NCBI GenBank assembly: GCA_040217575.1
Contig: JAVJPW010000002.1
Coordinates: forward strand, 744,001-808,000
Length of the DNA stretch: 64,000 nt
Reading direction: 5' to 3'
Source of the DNA: Pacificispira sp040217575
GTDB taxonomy: Bacteria > Pseudomonadota > Alphaproteobacteria > UBA8366 > Aestuariispiraceae
Position numbers and translations under genes: made by a program. The notes beneath the pieces were generated by a model that was given only the letters and a program-made list of their open reading frames with translations, was not told the origin of the DNA and made no database searches. Shown here one piece after another: positions 18,315 to 26,767 of the stretch. Each line of letters begins with the position of its first letter. Positions within the stretch are counted from its first letter, which is position 1.

Positions 18315-19120
18315 GGCAGTGTCAGAGAAAATGCCGAAGCATCAACGTAGCTCGCGGCCCCCAAGTTTTAGGCAGCCATTAATCTCCAGTCGGTCAGGGC
18401 TGCTGAACGGCGTGATTTAAGTGTCGGACGATCGACTAAGTGGCGTTCGAGATTGAAGTGGTTGTGAATGCTTGCGTGAATGGATGAGAACTTCTGTAGG
18501 GTTTTGATGTCTTTGAATTTTGCCATTGCACCTTCTCGTCGCCGAAACGGTTGATGGGAGTTTTCTGCGCGATTGTTGAGCCTCTTGCCACAGACCTGGT
18601 GCTTGGCATTGCCGAGAACCTTCATTGCCGCGCGATATGATCTGAGTCGGTCGGTGACGATCATTGAGGGGCTACCGTAGCGCTTCATTGTTCGCTTTAG
18701 GAAACTCAGGGCCGCCTTTCGATCTCGACGCTTCGTGGCAAACACCTCAAGTACTTCACCTTCGTGATCGACGGCGCGCCATAGATAGTGAGTTTCTCCG
18801 TTGATCTGGACGAATACTTCATCAAGGTGCCAACGCCATCGAGAGAAGTTGCCTTGGTGGATGCGTTTCTTTCTGATCCCGGCCGCGAACATTGGGCCGA
18901 ACCGGTTCCACCAATACCGGACGGTTTCGTGGCAGACATCGATGCCGCGCTCGAATAGTAGGTCTTCGACCTGCCGCAACGATAGAGGATATCGAATGTA
19001 CATCAAGACCGCCTGGCGGATGACCTCAGGCGAGCTGTTAAAATATCGGAAAGGATTTTTCATCGCAGGAAGCTTAGGCCGAGCGTCAGTTCTCTCAAAC
19101 CGATTTAGTCTGACAGTGCC
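18315..19120 (-). mobile_element. IS6-family element, type A, copy 1
   Basis: 806 bp bounded by inverted repeats GGCAGTGTCAGAGAAAATGCC on the left and GGCACTGTCAGACTAAATCGG (reverse complement) on the right, around one transposase gene. No matching 8-bp target duplication is visible, which fits later IS6-mediated rearrangement. Copies of the same type occur at 25718-26522 and 37232-37828. Confidence 0.9.
18368..19063 (-). CDS. IS6-family transposase (type A)
   Basis: 231 aa starting MKNPFRYFNSSPEVIRQ. The N-terminal helix-turn-helix (PLSLRQVEDLLFERGIDVCH) is followed by a DDE catalytic core: first Asp in RWHLDEVFVQ, second in IVTDRLRSY, Glu in NNRAENSHQ. The full length and intact motifs indicate an active enzyme that would work by replicative transposition and cointegrate formation. 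A longer upstream frame is ignored because it crosses the inverted repeat. Confidence 0.93.
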   Translation of the reverse strand: MKNPFRYFNSSPEVIRQAVLMYIRYPLSLRQVEDLLFERGIDVCHETVRYWWNRFGPMFAAGIRKKRIHQGNFSRWRWHLDEVFVQINGETHYLWRAVDHEGEVLEVFATKRRDRKAALSFLKRTMKRYGSPSMIVTDRLRSYRAAMKVLGNAKHQVCGKRLNNRAENSHQPFRRREGAMAKFKDIKTLQKFSSIHASIHNHFNLERHLVDRPTLKSRRSAALTDWRLMAA

Positions 19121-19165
19121 ATTTGATGATAGGAACCGTGCATGTGCGTAAGTCCAAGCAAGTTG

Positions 19166-19195
19166 AGGTCCCAGCGTGTTTCCACGCCGGGACCT
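19166..19195 (-). terminator. Stem-loop downstream of copB
   Basis: AGGTCCC/GGGACCT (7 bp) stacked on GCGTG/CACGC (5 bp) around a 4-nt loop, with one mismatch between the stems, 8 nt past the copB stop. There is no long T-run, so it may be a rho-independent terminator of modest strength or an mRNA-stabilising hairpin for the cop operon. Confidence 0.5.
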
Positions 19196-19202
19196 GCAAT
19201 TG

Positions 19203-19907
19203 CTAGAAAAGTACTCTGATACCAACGACACCGAAGATCGTATCGTTGTCTTTGCCTTCAGCTTCAGCGAGATCGGCCGTCTCACCGAAGACGCGTTCAT
19301 AGTGAACGCCAACATAGGGTGATAGTAGACGGTCAACTACGTCGTAGCTAAGTCGGGCACCGAGTTCGAGCGTCGGGCCGAAAGCACCAACCTCTGCATC
19401 TGGATCGTCGTTAAATGGCAGATCCAGTTCGACACTTGGTACCAGGATTAACCTGTTCGTTATCAGGCCCTCATACTCGGCTTCAAATCGGGCGCTAGGG
19501 TTTTCAGACAAAAACAAATCAGCATCCACCTCGAACCACTGTTGAGCCAGTCCGTGTATCCCAATCACACCATGCAGTCGGTCCTGCCCTTCGGGCGTAT
19601 CGATACGAACGCCTGCGACCGCGTCAAAGAAGTCTGTTATCGGCACCTGTATTCGAGCCTGGTTCTCCAGTGTCTCGAAAGTGTTCGGCTCCGTCTCATA
19701 CTCCGCTTCGGAACGCCAGACGAACTTGTAATCGTAGGTCCCAACAAAGGCGTCGAAATCCCAAGCGAGCAAGTTATCCGAACCTTCGCCGAGGCGATAC
19801 TCGAACTGCTCCATTTGTATGCCCCAGGTTGCTTCCTCGGCTTGCGCCGAGGACGCGAGGACAGCGGCAGAGAACAGAATCCCTGCCGCACAATATAGAT
19901 TTCGCAT
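19203..19907 (-). CDS. copB: Copper resistance protein B (outer membrane)
   Basis: 234 aa with a Sec signal peptide (MRNLYCAAGILFSAAVLASS, cleavage near AQA-EE). The mature part is a beta-rich outer-membrane protein: QMEQFEYRLGEGSDNLLAW, LENQARIQVPITDFFDAVAG, GIHGLAQQWFEVDADLF and a C-terminal phenylalanine (VGIRVLF). CopB binds or exports copper together with CopA. This version lacks the long Met/His-rich N-terminal linker of the Pseudomonas protein; here CopA carries such repeats instead. It starts five nt after copA ends, so both are one operon. The start at 19907 is set by the signal peptide. Confidence 0.9.
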   Translation of the reverse strand: MRNLYCAAGILFSAAVLASSAQAEEATWGIQMEQFEYRLGEGSDNLLAWDFDAFVGTYDYKFVWRSEAEYETEPNTFETLENQARIQVPITDFFDAVAGVRIDTPEGQDRLHGVIGIHGLAQQWFEVDADLFLSENPSARFEAEYEGLITNRLILVPSVELDLPFNDDPDAEVGAFGPTLELGARLSYDVVDRLLSPYVGVHYERVFGETADLAEAEGKDNDTIFGVVGIRVLF

Positions 19908-19912
19908 AGGTC

Positions 19913-21745
19913 TCACCCTTCCGTGCCGGAAGCGGCTGAGGCGGCTTGTTCGGTCGGACCACCCTCGACAATCACGCGCCGGAACATACCACTGTCTGCG
20001 TGGTAGGACAGGTGGCAGTGAAACGCCCATTCACCAGGCGCATCGACTTCAGTCTCCATGTAAACGGTTGTACCGGGCGCGACGCTCACAACATGCATGA
20101 TTGGGTCCCACTCGCCTTCGCCGTTGTCCAAGATCGACCACATGCCATGCAGGTGCATTGGATGCGTCATCATTGTTTCATTGACGAATTTGAAACGAAC
20201 CCTTTCGCCATACTGAAGGCGGATTGGCTCCGCTTCGCTAAAGCGAATCCCGTTAATAGACCAGGAATACCGTTCCATGTTTCCTGTAAGACGTAACTCA
20301 ATTTCTCGTGTTGCTTCGCGGTCTTCGTATAGAGGCGCTTGTGCCCGCAGATCCGCGTAAGAAAGGAACCGGCCGCCGTTTGCGGCGACCGGGGCTATCC
20401 CACTATCTGGAGCGTAATAAGGGTCTTGTACGGCCATCACCCCATGAGCGGAATGATCCATACCGCCATCGCCTTCATGGTTCATACCGTCCATAACGGC
20501 ACCATCCGCCATGGTATGCGTCATATCTCCGTGTCCCTCGTGAGACATGCCCTCCATGACTGTGCCGTCCGACATAGTATGGGTCGAGGCACTATGATCC
20601 CCATGGCTCATACCCTCCATCTCGGTGCCGTCGTCCATCATATGCATCATACCGGACATAGAGCCATGATCGCCGTGGTCGCCATGTGCCATCCCCATGT
20701 CCGCCATCGTAAGGAGAGGTGGCTCTCGAAGCTCTGGAACTTCCGCTTCCATGCCCTCTCTAGGTGCAAGAGTGGCCCGCGCATAGTCGGTCCGTCCCAT
20801 GCTTTCCGCAAAGATGCTAAAGGCCTGATCCTCTCGCGGCCGGACAATAACGTCATAGGTTTCAGCAACTGCGATGCGGAACTCATCAACCGTGACAGGT
20901 TGGACAGCATTCCCATCTTTATGGACTACCGTCATTTCCAATCCCGGTATTCGGATGTCGAAATAGGTCATTGCTGAAGAGTTGATGAAACGGAGCCGAA
21001 TTCTCTCACCTGGCTCGAACAACCCGGTCCAATTCTGTTCAGCACTACGTCCGTTTATGAGGGCGGTGAAACCTTGAACATCTTCGATGTCGGTTGGCAT
21101 CATCCGCATTTCACCCCAATCACCACGTTCCGCCAATGCCGCATCGAAACCCATCTCGTCGGAGTCCTCTAAGAAGTCGAACAAGGTTCTTTGCTGACGA
21201 TTATAATAATCAGGCATCATCCTTAGATTACGCATGATCCGATCGCCTGAATGCGGATGGGCATCAGTTAGCTGGATTACGTACTCACGGTCATACCTGA
21301 AGGTTTCTCTGTCTTCCGGCTCGATGATGATTGCTCCATAGGCACCGTCCGGCTCCTGAAATCCAGTGTGGCTGTGGAACCAATAGGTGCCAGCTTGAAC
21401 AATCGGAAACTGGTAGGTGAATGTTTCGCCGGGTTCAATCCCGTCAAAACTGATGCCAGGAACACCGTCCTGTTGATAGGGGAGAATAAGCCCGTGCCAG
21501 TGGATCGAAGTCGACTCCGAGAGATTGTTAGTTACGTTGATGACAACGTCTTCTCCCTCTTGAAACCGAAGGACCGGCCCAGGAGATGCGCCATTGTATC
21601 CAATGCCTGTTCGGGTGAAGTCGCCCGTATCGATCATTACCTCATCGACAGTGAGGTTGTAGGTTCCGGCCAGCGCCGCAGGGGCGACGGCGACCAGCGA
21701 ACCTAGCCCGAGCATTGTTGCTCGGGCCAGAGTTGCGAGTTTCAT
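19913..21745 (-). CDS. copA: Copper resistance multicopper oxidase CopA
   Basis: 610 aa. Four copper-ligand blocks are present: SIHWHGL, WFHSHTG, HPMHLHGMW and FHCHLSYHADSGMF. The signal peptide (MKLATLARATMLGLGSLVAV) lacks the twin-arginine motif normal for CopA. A Met/His-rich insert at about residues 345-445 contains tandem variants of HTMxDGxxMxGMxHxGxG, likely extra Cu(I) sites. It oxidises Cu(I) to Cu(II) in the periplasm. GGAG precedes the ATG at 21745. It is encoded between the cupredoxin gene and copB in the same direction. Confidence 0.93.
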   Translation of the reverse strand: MKLATLARATMLGLGSLVAVAPAALAGTYNLTVDEVMIDTGDFTRTGIGYNGASPGPVLRFQEGEDVVINVTNNLSESTSIHWHGLILPYQQDGVPGISFDGIEPGETFTYQFPIVQAGTYWFHSHTGFQEPDGAYGAIIIEPEDRETFRYDREYVIQLTDAHPHSGDRIMRNLRMMPDYYNRQQRTLFDFLEDSDEMGFDAALAERGDWGEMRMMPTDIEDVQGFTALINGRSAEQNWTGLFEPGERIRLRFINSSAMTYFDIRIPGLEMTVVHKDGNAVQPVTVDEFRIAVAETYDVIVRPREDQAFSIFAESMGRTDYARATLAPREGMEAEVPELREPPLLTMADMGMAHGDHGDHGSMSGMMHMMDDGTEMEGMSHGDHSASTHTMSDGTVMEGMSHEGHGDMTHTMADGAVMDGMNHEGDGGMDHSAHGVMAVQDPYYAPDSGIAPVAANGGRFLSYADLRAQAPLYEDREATREIELRLTGNMERYSWSINGIRFSEAEPIRLQYGERVRFKFVNETMMTHPMHLHGMWSILDNGEGEWDPIMHVVSVAPGTTVYMETEVDAPGEWAFHCHLSYHADSGMFRRVIVEGGPTEQAASAASGTEG

Positions 21746-21762
21746 TTTTTCTATCTCCAGGA

Positions 21763-22320
21763 TTAGTGAGTGAGGCTAATCTCGCCGACCATGCCAGACC
21801 CGTAGTGCCCAGGAACGTTGCAAGCGAATTCAAGCTCTGCGTGGTCGGGGAACGTCCAAACGATCTCCGCTGTTTGGCCGGGCTCCAGCAGCACGCTATT
21901 GGGTTCTTCGTGCATGCCATGACCCATGGACGCTTGCATGGCCTCTGCAGCAGCGTGATCGATTCTATCGAAGTCAATTACACCATGCTCGACCATCATC
22001 TCCATTTCGGGTTGATGGGCGAGGTGCATTTCCGCGGTTCCAATATTGAACTCGTGCACCGCGTCTCCTTTGTTGGTGATCACGAACCTGACGGTTTGGC
22101 CTTCCTGGAAGGAGAGCTCCTCGGGCTCGTAATAGTTATCATACATGTCGACATGCACTGTTTCGGTGGCTTCTGACGCGTCACCACTCATACCGATTTC
22201 ATCATCGCTCGAATGACCTTCACTCGCTTGGGCGGCTCCAAACGAAAAAGCGATAAGCATAACAGCAATGCTTGCGACGACAGCCTTCGCTGCAGTCATA
22301 CTGCGTTTAACAGGATTCAT
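21763..22320 (-). CDS. Periplasmic cupredoxin
   Basis: 185 aa with a Sec signal (VASIAVMLIAFSFGAAQA). The single cupredoxin domain has the blue-copper ligand pattern: His in VHEFNIG, then Cys-x4-His-x4-Met in ACNVPGHYGSGM. The N-terminal mature part and the region HLAHQPEMEMMVEHG, with GHGMHE, add extra His/Met residues. This resembles the CopI-type proteins of copper operons, which bind periplasmic copper or deliver it to CopA. It is 17 nt upstream of copA, so co-transcribed. Confidence 0.88.
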   Translation of the reverse strand: MNPVKRSMTAAKAVVASIAVMLIAFSFGAAQASEGHSSDDEIGMSGDASEATETVHVDMYDNYYEPEELSFQEGQTVRFVITNKGDAVHEFNIGTAEMHLAHQPEMEMMVEHGVIDFDRIDHAAAEAMQASMGHGMHEEPNSVLLEPGQTAEIVWTFPDHAELEFACNVPGHYGSGMVGEISLTH

Positions 22321-22391
22321 TTTGATTTCCTCGCAAGTTTAATCAGGCAACATTCGCGCTTAAGAGCGCGCCAATAAATTTGTGTTGTCTG

Positions 22392-22718
22392 TTAAGCTCG
22401 TGGAGGAGGCAGATCTACGCTCGGCTCGGCCTTAGCCAAGTTACGGTCGTGGATATGGGAAGTGGCAATGCGGTTTGAATAGCGGATGATCTCCGGGGCA
22501 ACCTCATCGCGCAGCGTAGCTGATACGCAGTGGCCTACTGCAAACATGCAGCAATTCGCTTCTGGGCTCGTTTCCGCAAGATCGACGGAATCGAGCCCAC
22601 TCTCAGAAACGGCGCTATGTAAATGGTCATTGTATGACAGACCATCTGCATGAGCGGAATGGAAGATTCCAAAGCCCAGCGACGCGCAGTACACAATAAT
22701 GCATAGTCTCTTCAACAT
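22392..22718 (-). CDS. Small exported protein at head of cop operon
   Basis: 108 aa from the ATG at 22718, whose start MLKRLCIIVYCASLGFGIF is a signal peptide or membrane segment. The mature part holds a Cys-rich block (EANCCMFAVGHCVSA), a C-terminal DLPPPRA and several histidines. The unknown at 30723-31088 shares the layout (signal segment, Cys cluster, C-terminal LPEPYPPRA) and also heads a copper cluster. I infer a small metal-linked periplasmic protein; no family name is certain. Confidence 0.6.
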   Translation of the reverse strand: MLKRLCIIVYCASLGFGIFHSAHADGLSYNDHLHSAVSESGLDSVDLAETSPEANCCMFAVGHCVSATLRDEVAPEIIRYSNRIATSHIHDRNLAKAEPSVDLPPPRA

Positions 22719-22881
22719 ATTTAGATAGTTGTTTACGGTCGGTGGATCGTCAAGTGACATAATCGTTATTCTTATCGTTACTCTTTAGAATCGATCGAAA
22801 CGGGTTGGCTAGGCAAAATCTAGAAGAGCCAGCAATCCCGGACGATCATGCCGGGCGGCCGATGCGTTGTCATAGTAGAAC

Positions 22882-23665
22882 GGTCTTGTCACGTTAACTG
22901 AGCAAGACGACTGAACGCCCTAACTCGTTCTCCTCAGTTCACCAACGCAGACCACGCCTCTAGAGTTTCGATACGAAATTGCTTCATGGATTTTCGGGCT
23001 AGGAGATGACGTTGGATGTTGAAGTGGTTGTAAAATGCTGCGTGGATTGAGAGGAAGCGCTGAGCCGATCTAGCTGACTTGAACCTCTGTTGCTTCCGTT
23101 CTCGTCGGCGGGTCGGCAGATGCGAGTTCTCAGCTCTATTGTTAAGTCGTTTCCCCACTACGTGAGATGTGTCGGGAAAAAGCGTGCGGACAGCAACACT
23201 CGTTGGCCTCCATTTGTCCGATACTATCTCAGTCGGTCGGGTTGCAACGCGAGACATGGTTCGCCGGAGAAACTTCTTCGCAGCGGCAGAGTCCCGCCGG
23301 GGCTGCAGTCGGACGTCTAACACCTCGCCTTCTGCGTCGACCGCTCGCCACAAGTAAAACTGGCGGCCCCCGATCTTCAAGAAAACTTCGTCGATGTGCC
23401 ACCGCGTATCGGTGCCTCCCCTGGGCACGCGCATTCGACGTGCGAAGAGCAGACCAAACTTTTGACACCATCGCCGGACGGTTTCGTAAGACACATCTAT
23501 GCCGCGTTCCGCCAGAATCTCCTCAATATCCCGATAGCTCAACGTGTAACGGTAATAGAGCCGAACGGCTATCTGGATGATTGTCGGATGGAAGCGATGG
23601 CGGAGGTAGATCGAGCGTTGCATCTCAATTCAGTACCACAATCAGCCGGTTAACGTGACAACGCC
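22882..23665 (-). mobile_element. IS6-family element, type B (intact)
   Basis: 784 bp with inverted repeats GGTCTTGTCACGTTAACTG (left) and GGCGTTGTCACGTTAACCG (right, reverse complement), around one transposase gene. The remnants at 8391-8530 and 9170-9472 are of this type. No target duplication is visible. Confidence 0.88.
22934..23623 (-). CDS. IS6-family transposase (type B)
   Basis: 229 aa starting MQRSIYLRHRFHPTIIQ. N-terminal helix-turn-helix (TLSYRDIEEILAERGIDVSY), then the DDE core: Asp in RWHIDEVFLK, Asp in VSDKWRPTS, Glu in NNRAENSHL. Full length with all catalytic residues. It differs clearly from the type A transposase here, so two IS6 lineages have colonised the region. Confidence 0.93.
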   Translation of the reverse strand: MQRSIYLRHRFHPTIIQIAVRLYYRYTLSYRDIEEILAERGIDVSYETVRRWCQKFGLLFARRMRVPRGGTDTRWHIDEVFLKIGGRQFYLWRAVDAEGEVLDVRLQPRRDSAAAKKFLRRTMSRVATRPTEIVSDKWRPTSVAVRTLFPDTSHVVGKRLNNRAENSHLPTRRRERKQQRFKSARSAQRFLSIHAAFYNHFNIQRHLLARKSMKQFRIETLEAWSALVN

Positions 23666-23826
23666 AGATTAGGCTATACTCTGCCGGACAAAGAATGAAT
23701 TTTTGCGACAAGTTAGTAGCATTGGGACCGGTATTGCCGTTTGTTGCGGTGTCGACATGCGCCGGACAAACAACTCATTTCGGCCTCTGGTTCTTGGTTT
23801 AATTTCTCCGCGAGGAAGTTAACAAA

Positions 23827-24405
23827 ATGGAAAATTTCTTGGCTCTCCTCGCGGAGTATGGACCTTTGGTATACGTGCTCCTTTTCTTATATTGCAGCCT
23901 AAAAAGTGGGTTACTACCGCTCTTCGCAGGTTTCGCAGCGTACGAGGCGGCGTTGGATGTTAACCTTGTATTAGTGACGACATTTGCGGGTGGGTACTTG
24001 GGTGACGAACTGCGTTTCGCGATAGCAAGGCGCTACGGTTCGAAAGTAGGCGCGCGTTGGCCTCGGGTTCAAGAAGCGATAAACCGAGCGCGAATCTTGA
24101 TGGACCGTTACGGCGCCTGGTACATCTTCATTTACCGATATCCAAAAGGGATGCGCACGATTGGTGCCATTCCTGTAGGAATCGGTGAGATGCCTTGGGC
24201 CAAATTTACTCTTTTCAATGCTGCGTCGGCTGCGCTTTGGACAATCTTTCTTGTTCTTGGAGGTTACCTGTTCGGAGACCTTATTGCGTCGACTGCGGAA
24301 AGTGGTTGGGGCGCTATAAGCATCGCGCTGTTACTCGGCTTCTTGGTCGTAACTTACATAGCGTGGCGCCGCGTGTCGCGGACCCTGATCTCGGAGACAA
24401 TTTGA
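23827..24405 (+). CDS. DedA family membrane protein
   Basis: 192 aa with about five hydrophobic segments. The DedA/VTT core shows GLLPLFAGFAAYEAAL, FAGGYLGDELRFAIARRYG (with the conserved acidic/arginine residues) and YRYPKGMRTIGAIPVGIGEM. DedA proteins act in phospholipid/undecaprenyl-phosphate flipping and envelope homeostasis; some copies sit in metal-resistance islands. It follows the IS6 type B element and precedes the convergent metal exporter gene. GAGGAAG lies upstream of the ATG. Confidence 0.87.
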   Translation: MENFLALLAEYGPLVYVLLFLYCSLKSGLLPLFAGFAAYEAALDVNLVLVTTFAGGYLGDELRFAIARRYGSKVGARWPRVQEAINRARILMDRYGAWYIFIYRYPKGMRTIGAIPVGIGEMPWAKFTLFNAASAALWTIFLVLGGYLFGDLIASTAESGWGAISIALLLGFLVVTYIAWRRVSRTLISETI

Positions 24406-24446
24406 TTGTATTGCATCTGGATCGTGGCGCGTATGCCGCAGCTCTT

Positions 24447-25079
24447 TCACCGCGCCGGCGTTACTTGTCCTTCGAACAGTTCTTGTCGCGCTTGCCGAAT
24501 AATTTGAATTGCCGACCAAGAAAAAAGAGCTGCCATTAGGATCGCAACCGCGAGATCCGGCCAACCGGAGCCGGTGAACCATACGCCTAGGGCGGCAAGC
24601 ATAACCGCGATGTTTCCGATTGCGTCATTTCGGCTACAGAGCCAGACGGAACGTACATTTGCGTCTCCGTCTTTGAACCGCATCAGGATAACAACGCTTG
24701 CCAAGTTGGCGACGAGCGCCAGAAAACCGATAGCACCCATAATCTGCGCTGTGGGTATACCTATAACGAAGACTTGATAAATTGAGGAACCTAGGACCCA
24801 CGCCCCCATCGTAGCCAAGCTAACTCCTTTGATCATCGCGGCAGTCGCCCGCGTCCTAAGCGACATACCTATGACATACAGACTCATGGCGTAAGTCACC
24901 GTGTCTCCCAAAAAGTCGAGAGCATCAGCTTGTAATGCCTTTGATGACGCAAGATAACCGGCGGACACCTCGATCAAGAACATAACGCCGTTGATAGCGA
25001 TAACAGCCCAAAGTGCACGTCGGAATTGTTGTGACGCGCCATCAAATTTCGCATTCGTTCCGCAACAACCGCCGCTCAT
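24447..25079 (-). CDS. Cation diffusion facilitator-type exporter
   Basis: 210 aa, six hydrophobic segments, no cytoplasmic C-terminal domain. The metal-site aspartates appear in QADALDFLGDT (TM2) and CSRNDAIGN (TM5), and the N terminus is Cys-rich (MSGGCCGTN). The short CDF form with this Cys start is usual next to MerR-type regulators. The substrate is a divalent metal such as zinc, cadmium or lead, exported by proton antiport. The promoter has the 19-bp spacer typical of MerR control, so the divergent gene is its regulator. Confidence 0.87.
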   Translation of the reverse strand: MSGGCCGTNAKFDGASQQFRRALWAVIAINGVMFLIEVSAGYLASSKALQADALDFLGDTVTYAMSLYVIGMSLRTRATAAMIKGVSLATMGAWVLGSSIYQVFVIGIPTAQIMGAIGFLALVANLASVVILMRFKDGDANVRSVWLCSRNDAIGNIAVMLAALGVWFTGSGWPDLAVAILMAALFSWSAIQIIRQARQELFEGQVTPAR

Positions 25080-25118
25080 TTCTCCATTATCCTCTTGATA
25101 AACCCTTTTCTGATTTTG

Positions 25119-25149
25119 AATATAGATGCTACAGTCACTGTAGGTTCAA
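25119..25149 (-). promoter_or_regulatory. MerR-type promoter/operator for the CDF exporter
   Basis: On the minus strand TTGAAC (25149-25144) and TATATT (25124-25119) are separated by 19 bp. The spacer contains the palindrome CTACAGT-N-ACTGTAG (25129-25143). A long spacer centred on a dyad is the hallmark of MerR-family activation by DNA distortion. Confidence 0.85.
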
Positions 25150-25162
25150 GAGGTAAATTGAG

Positions 25163-25600
25163 ATGGCATCTTTATTAACAATCGGTCTGGTATCGAAAAC
25201 CACAGGCTGCAAAGTCCAAACAATCCGGTACTACGAGGAGGTCGGCCTAATCCCGTCACCCGACAGATCGAGCGGCAACCAGCGAGTTTACGAACAAGAT
25301 CACGTCGAACGCTTACGGTTCGTGAAGCATGCTCGAGAACTAGGATTCTCAATTGCATCTATTAGAGATTTGCTCAGCTTATCCGACGTTCCAGATCAAT
25401 CCTGTAGCGCTGCGGATTCTATCGCCCGAGATCAATTGGTACAGGTTGAGCAACGACTAGAACGGCTTCGAATCCTTAAGCTGGAACTGGAGCGGATGAT
25501 CGAGCAGTGCGACGGTGGTCGAATCAAAGATTGTCGTATCATCGAAGTACTGGGCGATCATTCTCAATGTGCGACTGACCACGGAACTGAAATTCCTTGA
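25163..25600 (+). CDS. MerR-family metal-responsive regulator
   Basis: 145 aa. The N-terminal HTH (TIGLVSKTTGCKVQTIRYYE) is followed by the MerR dimer helix (about residues 80-118). Metal-binding cysteines include SCSAAD in the loop before the dimer helix and QCDGGRIKDCRIIEV with a terminal SQCATDH after it. This fits the zinc/cadmium/lead-sensing branch (ZntR/CadR/PbrR). It is divergent from the CDF exporter over the promoter at 25119-25149. The exact metal cannot be assigned. Confidence 0.9.
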   Translation: MASLLTIGLVSKTTGCKVQTIRYYEEVGLIPSPDRSSGNQRVYEQDHVERLRFVKHARELGFSIASIRDLLSLSDVPDQSCSAADSIARDQLVQVEQRLERLRILKLELERMIEQCDGGRIKDCRIIEVLGDHSQCATDHGTEIP

Positions 25601-25717
25601 TTTCAATAGGCGCTCGTCGATTTTTCGCCGGTTTGAAGAGGCTAGGGCCTAGATCGCGAAGGGTTGATTTAGGGCAATATGCTATTGCTAGGTTTCTCGG
25701 CATTAATCGATCAACAG

Positions 25718-26522
25718 GGCAGTGTCAGAGGAAACTGTGTTGAGCGGGCCAATCTAGTTTCATAGCGTAGCTTGATGAGAAATCCATTCCGCTACTTCAA
25801 GACTTCTCCAGAAATCATCCGTCTCGCCGTCATGATGTACTTCCGCTATCCGCTATCTTTGCGGCAGGTGGAAGACCTTCTGTTCGAGCGCGGTATCGAT
25901 ATCTGCCATGAGACAGTGCGGTACTGGTGGAATCGGTTCGGTCCGATGTTCGCTGCGGAGATCAGGAAGAAACGCATCCGTCACGACAACTTTTCTCGCT
26001 GGCGGTGGCATCTGGATGAGGTGTTCGTCCAGATCGATGGAGAAACACATTACCTATGGCGCGCTGTCGATCACGAAGGTGAAGTGCTGGAAGTCTACGC
26101 GACGAAGCGTCGGGACCGAAGAGCAGCGCTGTGTTTCATGAAGCGGGTACTGAAGCGCTATGGCCGCCCATCAGAGATCGTTACAGATCGCCTCCGGTCA
26201 TATCGAGCGGCGATGCGGGACCTCGGCAATGCCGAGCACCAGGTCTGTGGCAAGAGGCTCAACAATCGTGCTGAAAACTCCCATCAGCCGTTTCGACGAC
26301 GAGAAGGAGCGATGTCGAAGTTCAAAGACATCAAGACTCTTCAAAAGTTCTCATCCATCCACGCAAGCATCCACAACCACTTCAATCTGGAACGCCACTT
26401 AGTCGATCGTCCGACATTTAAATTACGCCGTTCAGCAGCCCTGACCGACTGGAGATTGTTGGCTGCCTAGAGCTCGGCACCACGCAGTTACGACCGATCT
26501 TTGGTTTTTCTCTGACAGCGCC
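25718..26522 (+). mobile_element. IS6-family element, type A, copy 2
   Basis: 805 bp from GGCAGTGTCAGAGGAAAC to its imperfect reverse complement ending CTGACAGCGCC, enclosing one transposase gene on the plus strand, opposite to copy 1 and copy 3. No obvious target duplication. Confidence 0.9.
25772..26470 (+). CDS. IS6-family transposase (type A)
   Basis: 232 aa starting MMRNPFRYFKTSPEIIR, closely similar to the 18368-19063 protein. The DDE residues lie in RWHLDEVFVQ, IVTDRLRSY and NNRAENSHQ. Intact and full length. It ends LLAA, as does the truncated copy at 37284-37828. Confidence 0.93.
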   Translation: MMRNPFRYFKTSPEIIRLAVMMYFRYPLSLRQVEDLLFERGIDICHETVRYWWNRFGPMFAAEIRKKRIRHDNFSRWRWHLDEVFVQIDGETHYLWRAVDHEGEVLEVYATKRRDRRAALCFMKRVLKRYGRPSEIVTDRLRSYRAAMRDLGNAEHQVCGKRLNNRAENSHQPFRRREGAMSKFKDIKTLQKFSSIHASIHNHFNLERHLVDRPTFKLRRSAALTDWRLLAA

Positions 26523-26767
26523 TCACTTCGGTTTGTTTCGTGAGCGCGCCGATGGAAAGTATGAATTACCCCTTGCACCTCCAGCCGCTAGAGGTCCTAC
26601 ACTTTAGATATTCGCGCATGGTTGTTCGGTCGGGGGATTTCAAAAAAACTGGTGTAGGGTGGAAAAAGGTGACTTATGGCTAAGCATTCGCCCGCAGAAG
26701 TTTATCGGCGACACTGCGCCGCAGCCCGGTTCGTAGCCATTCGAGTTCGTGGATTGGCTGTTGATTG

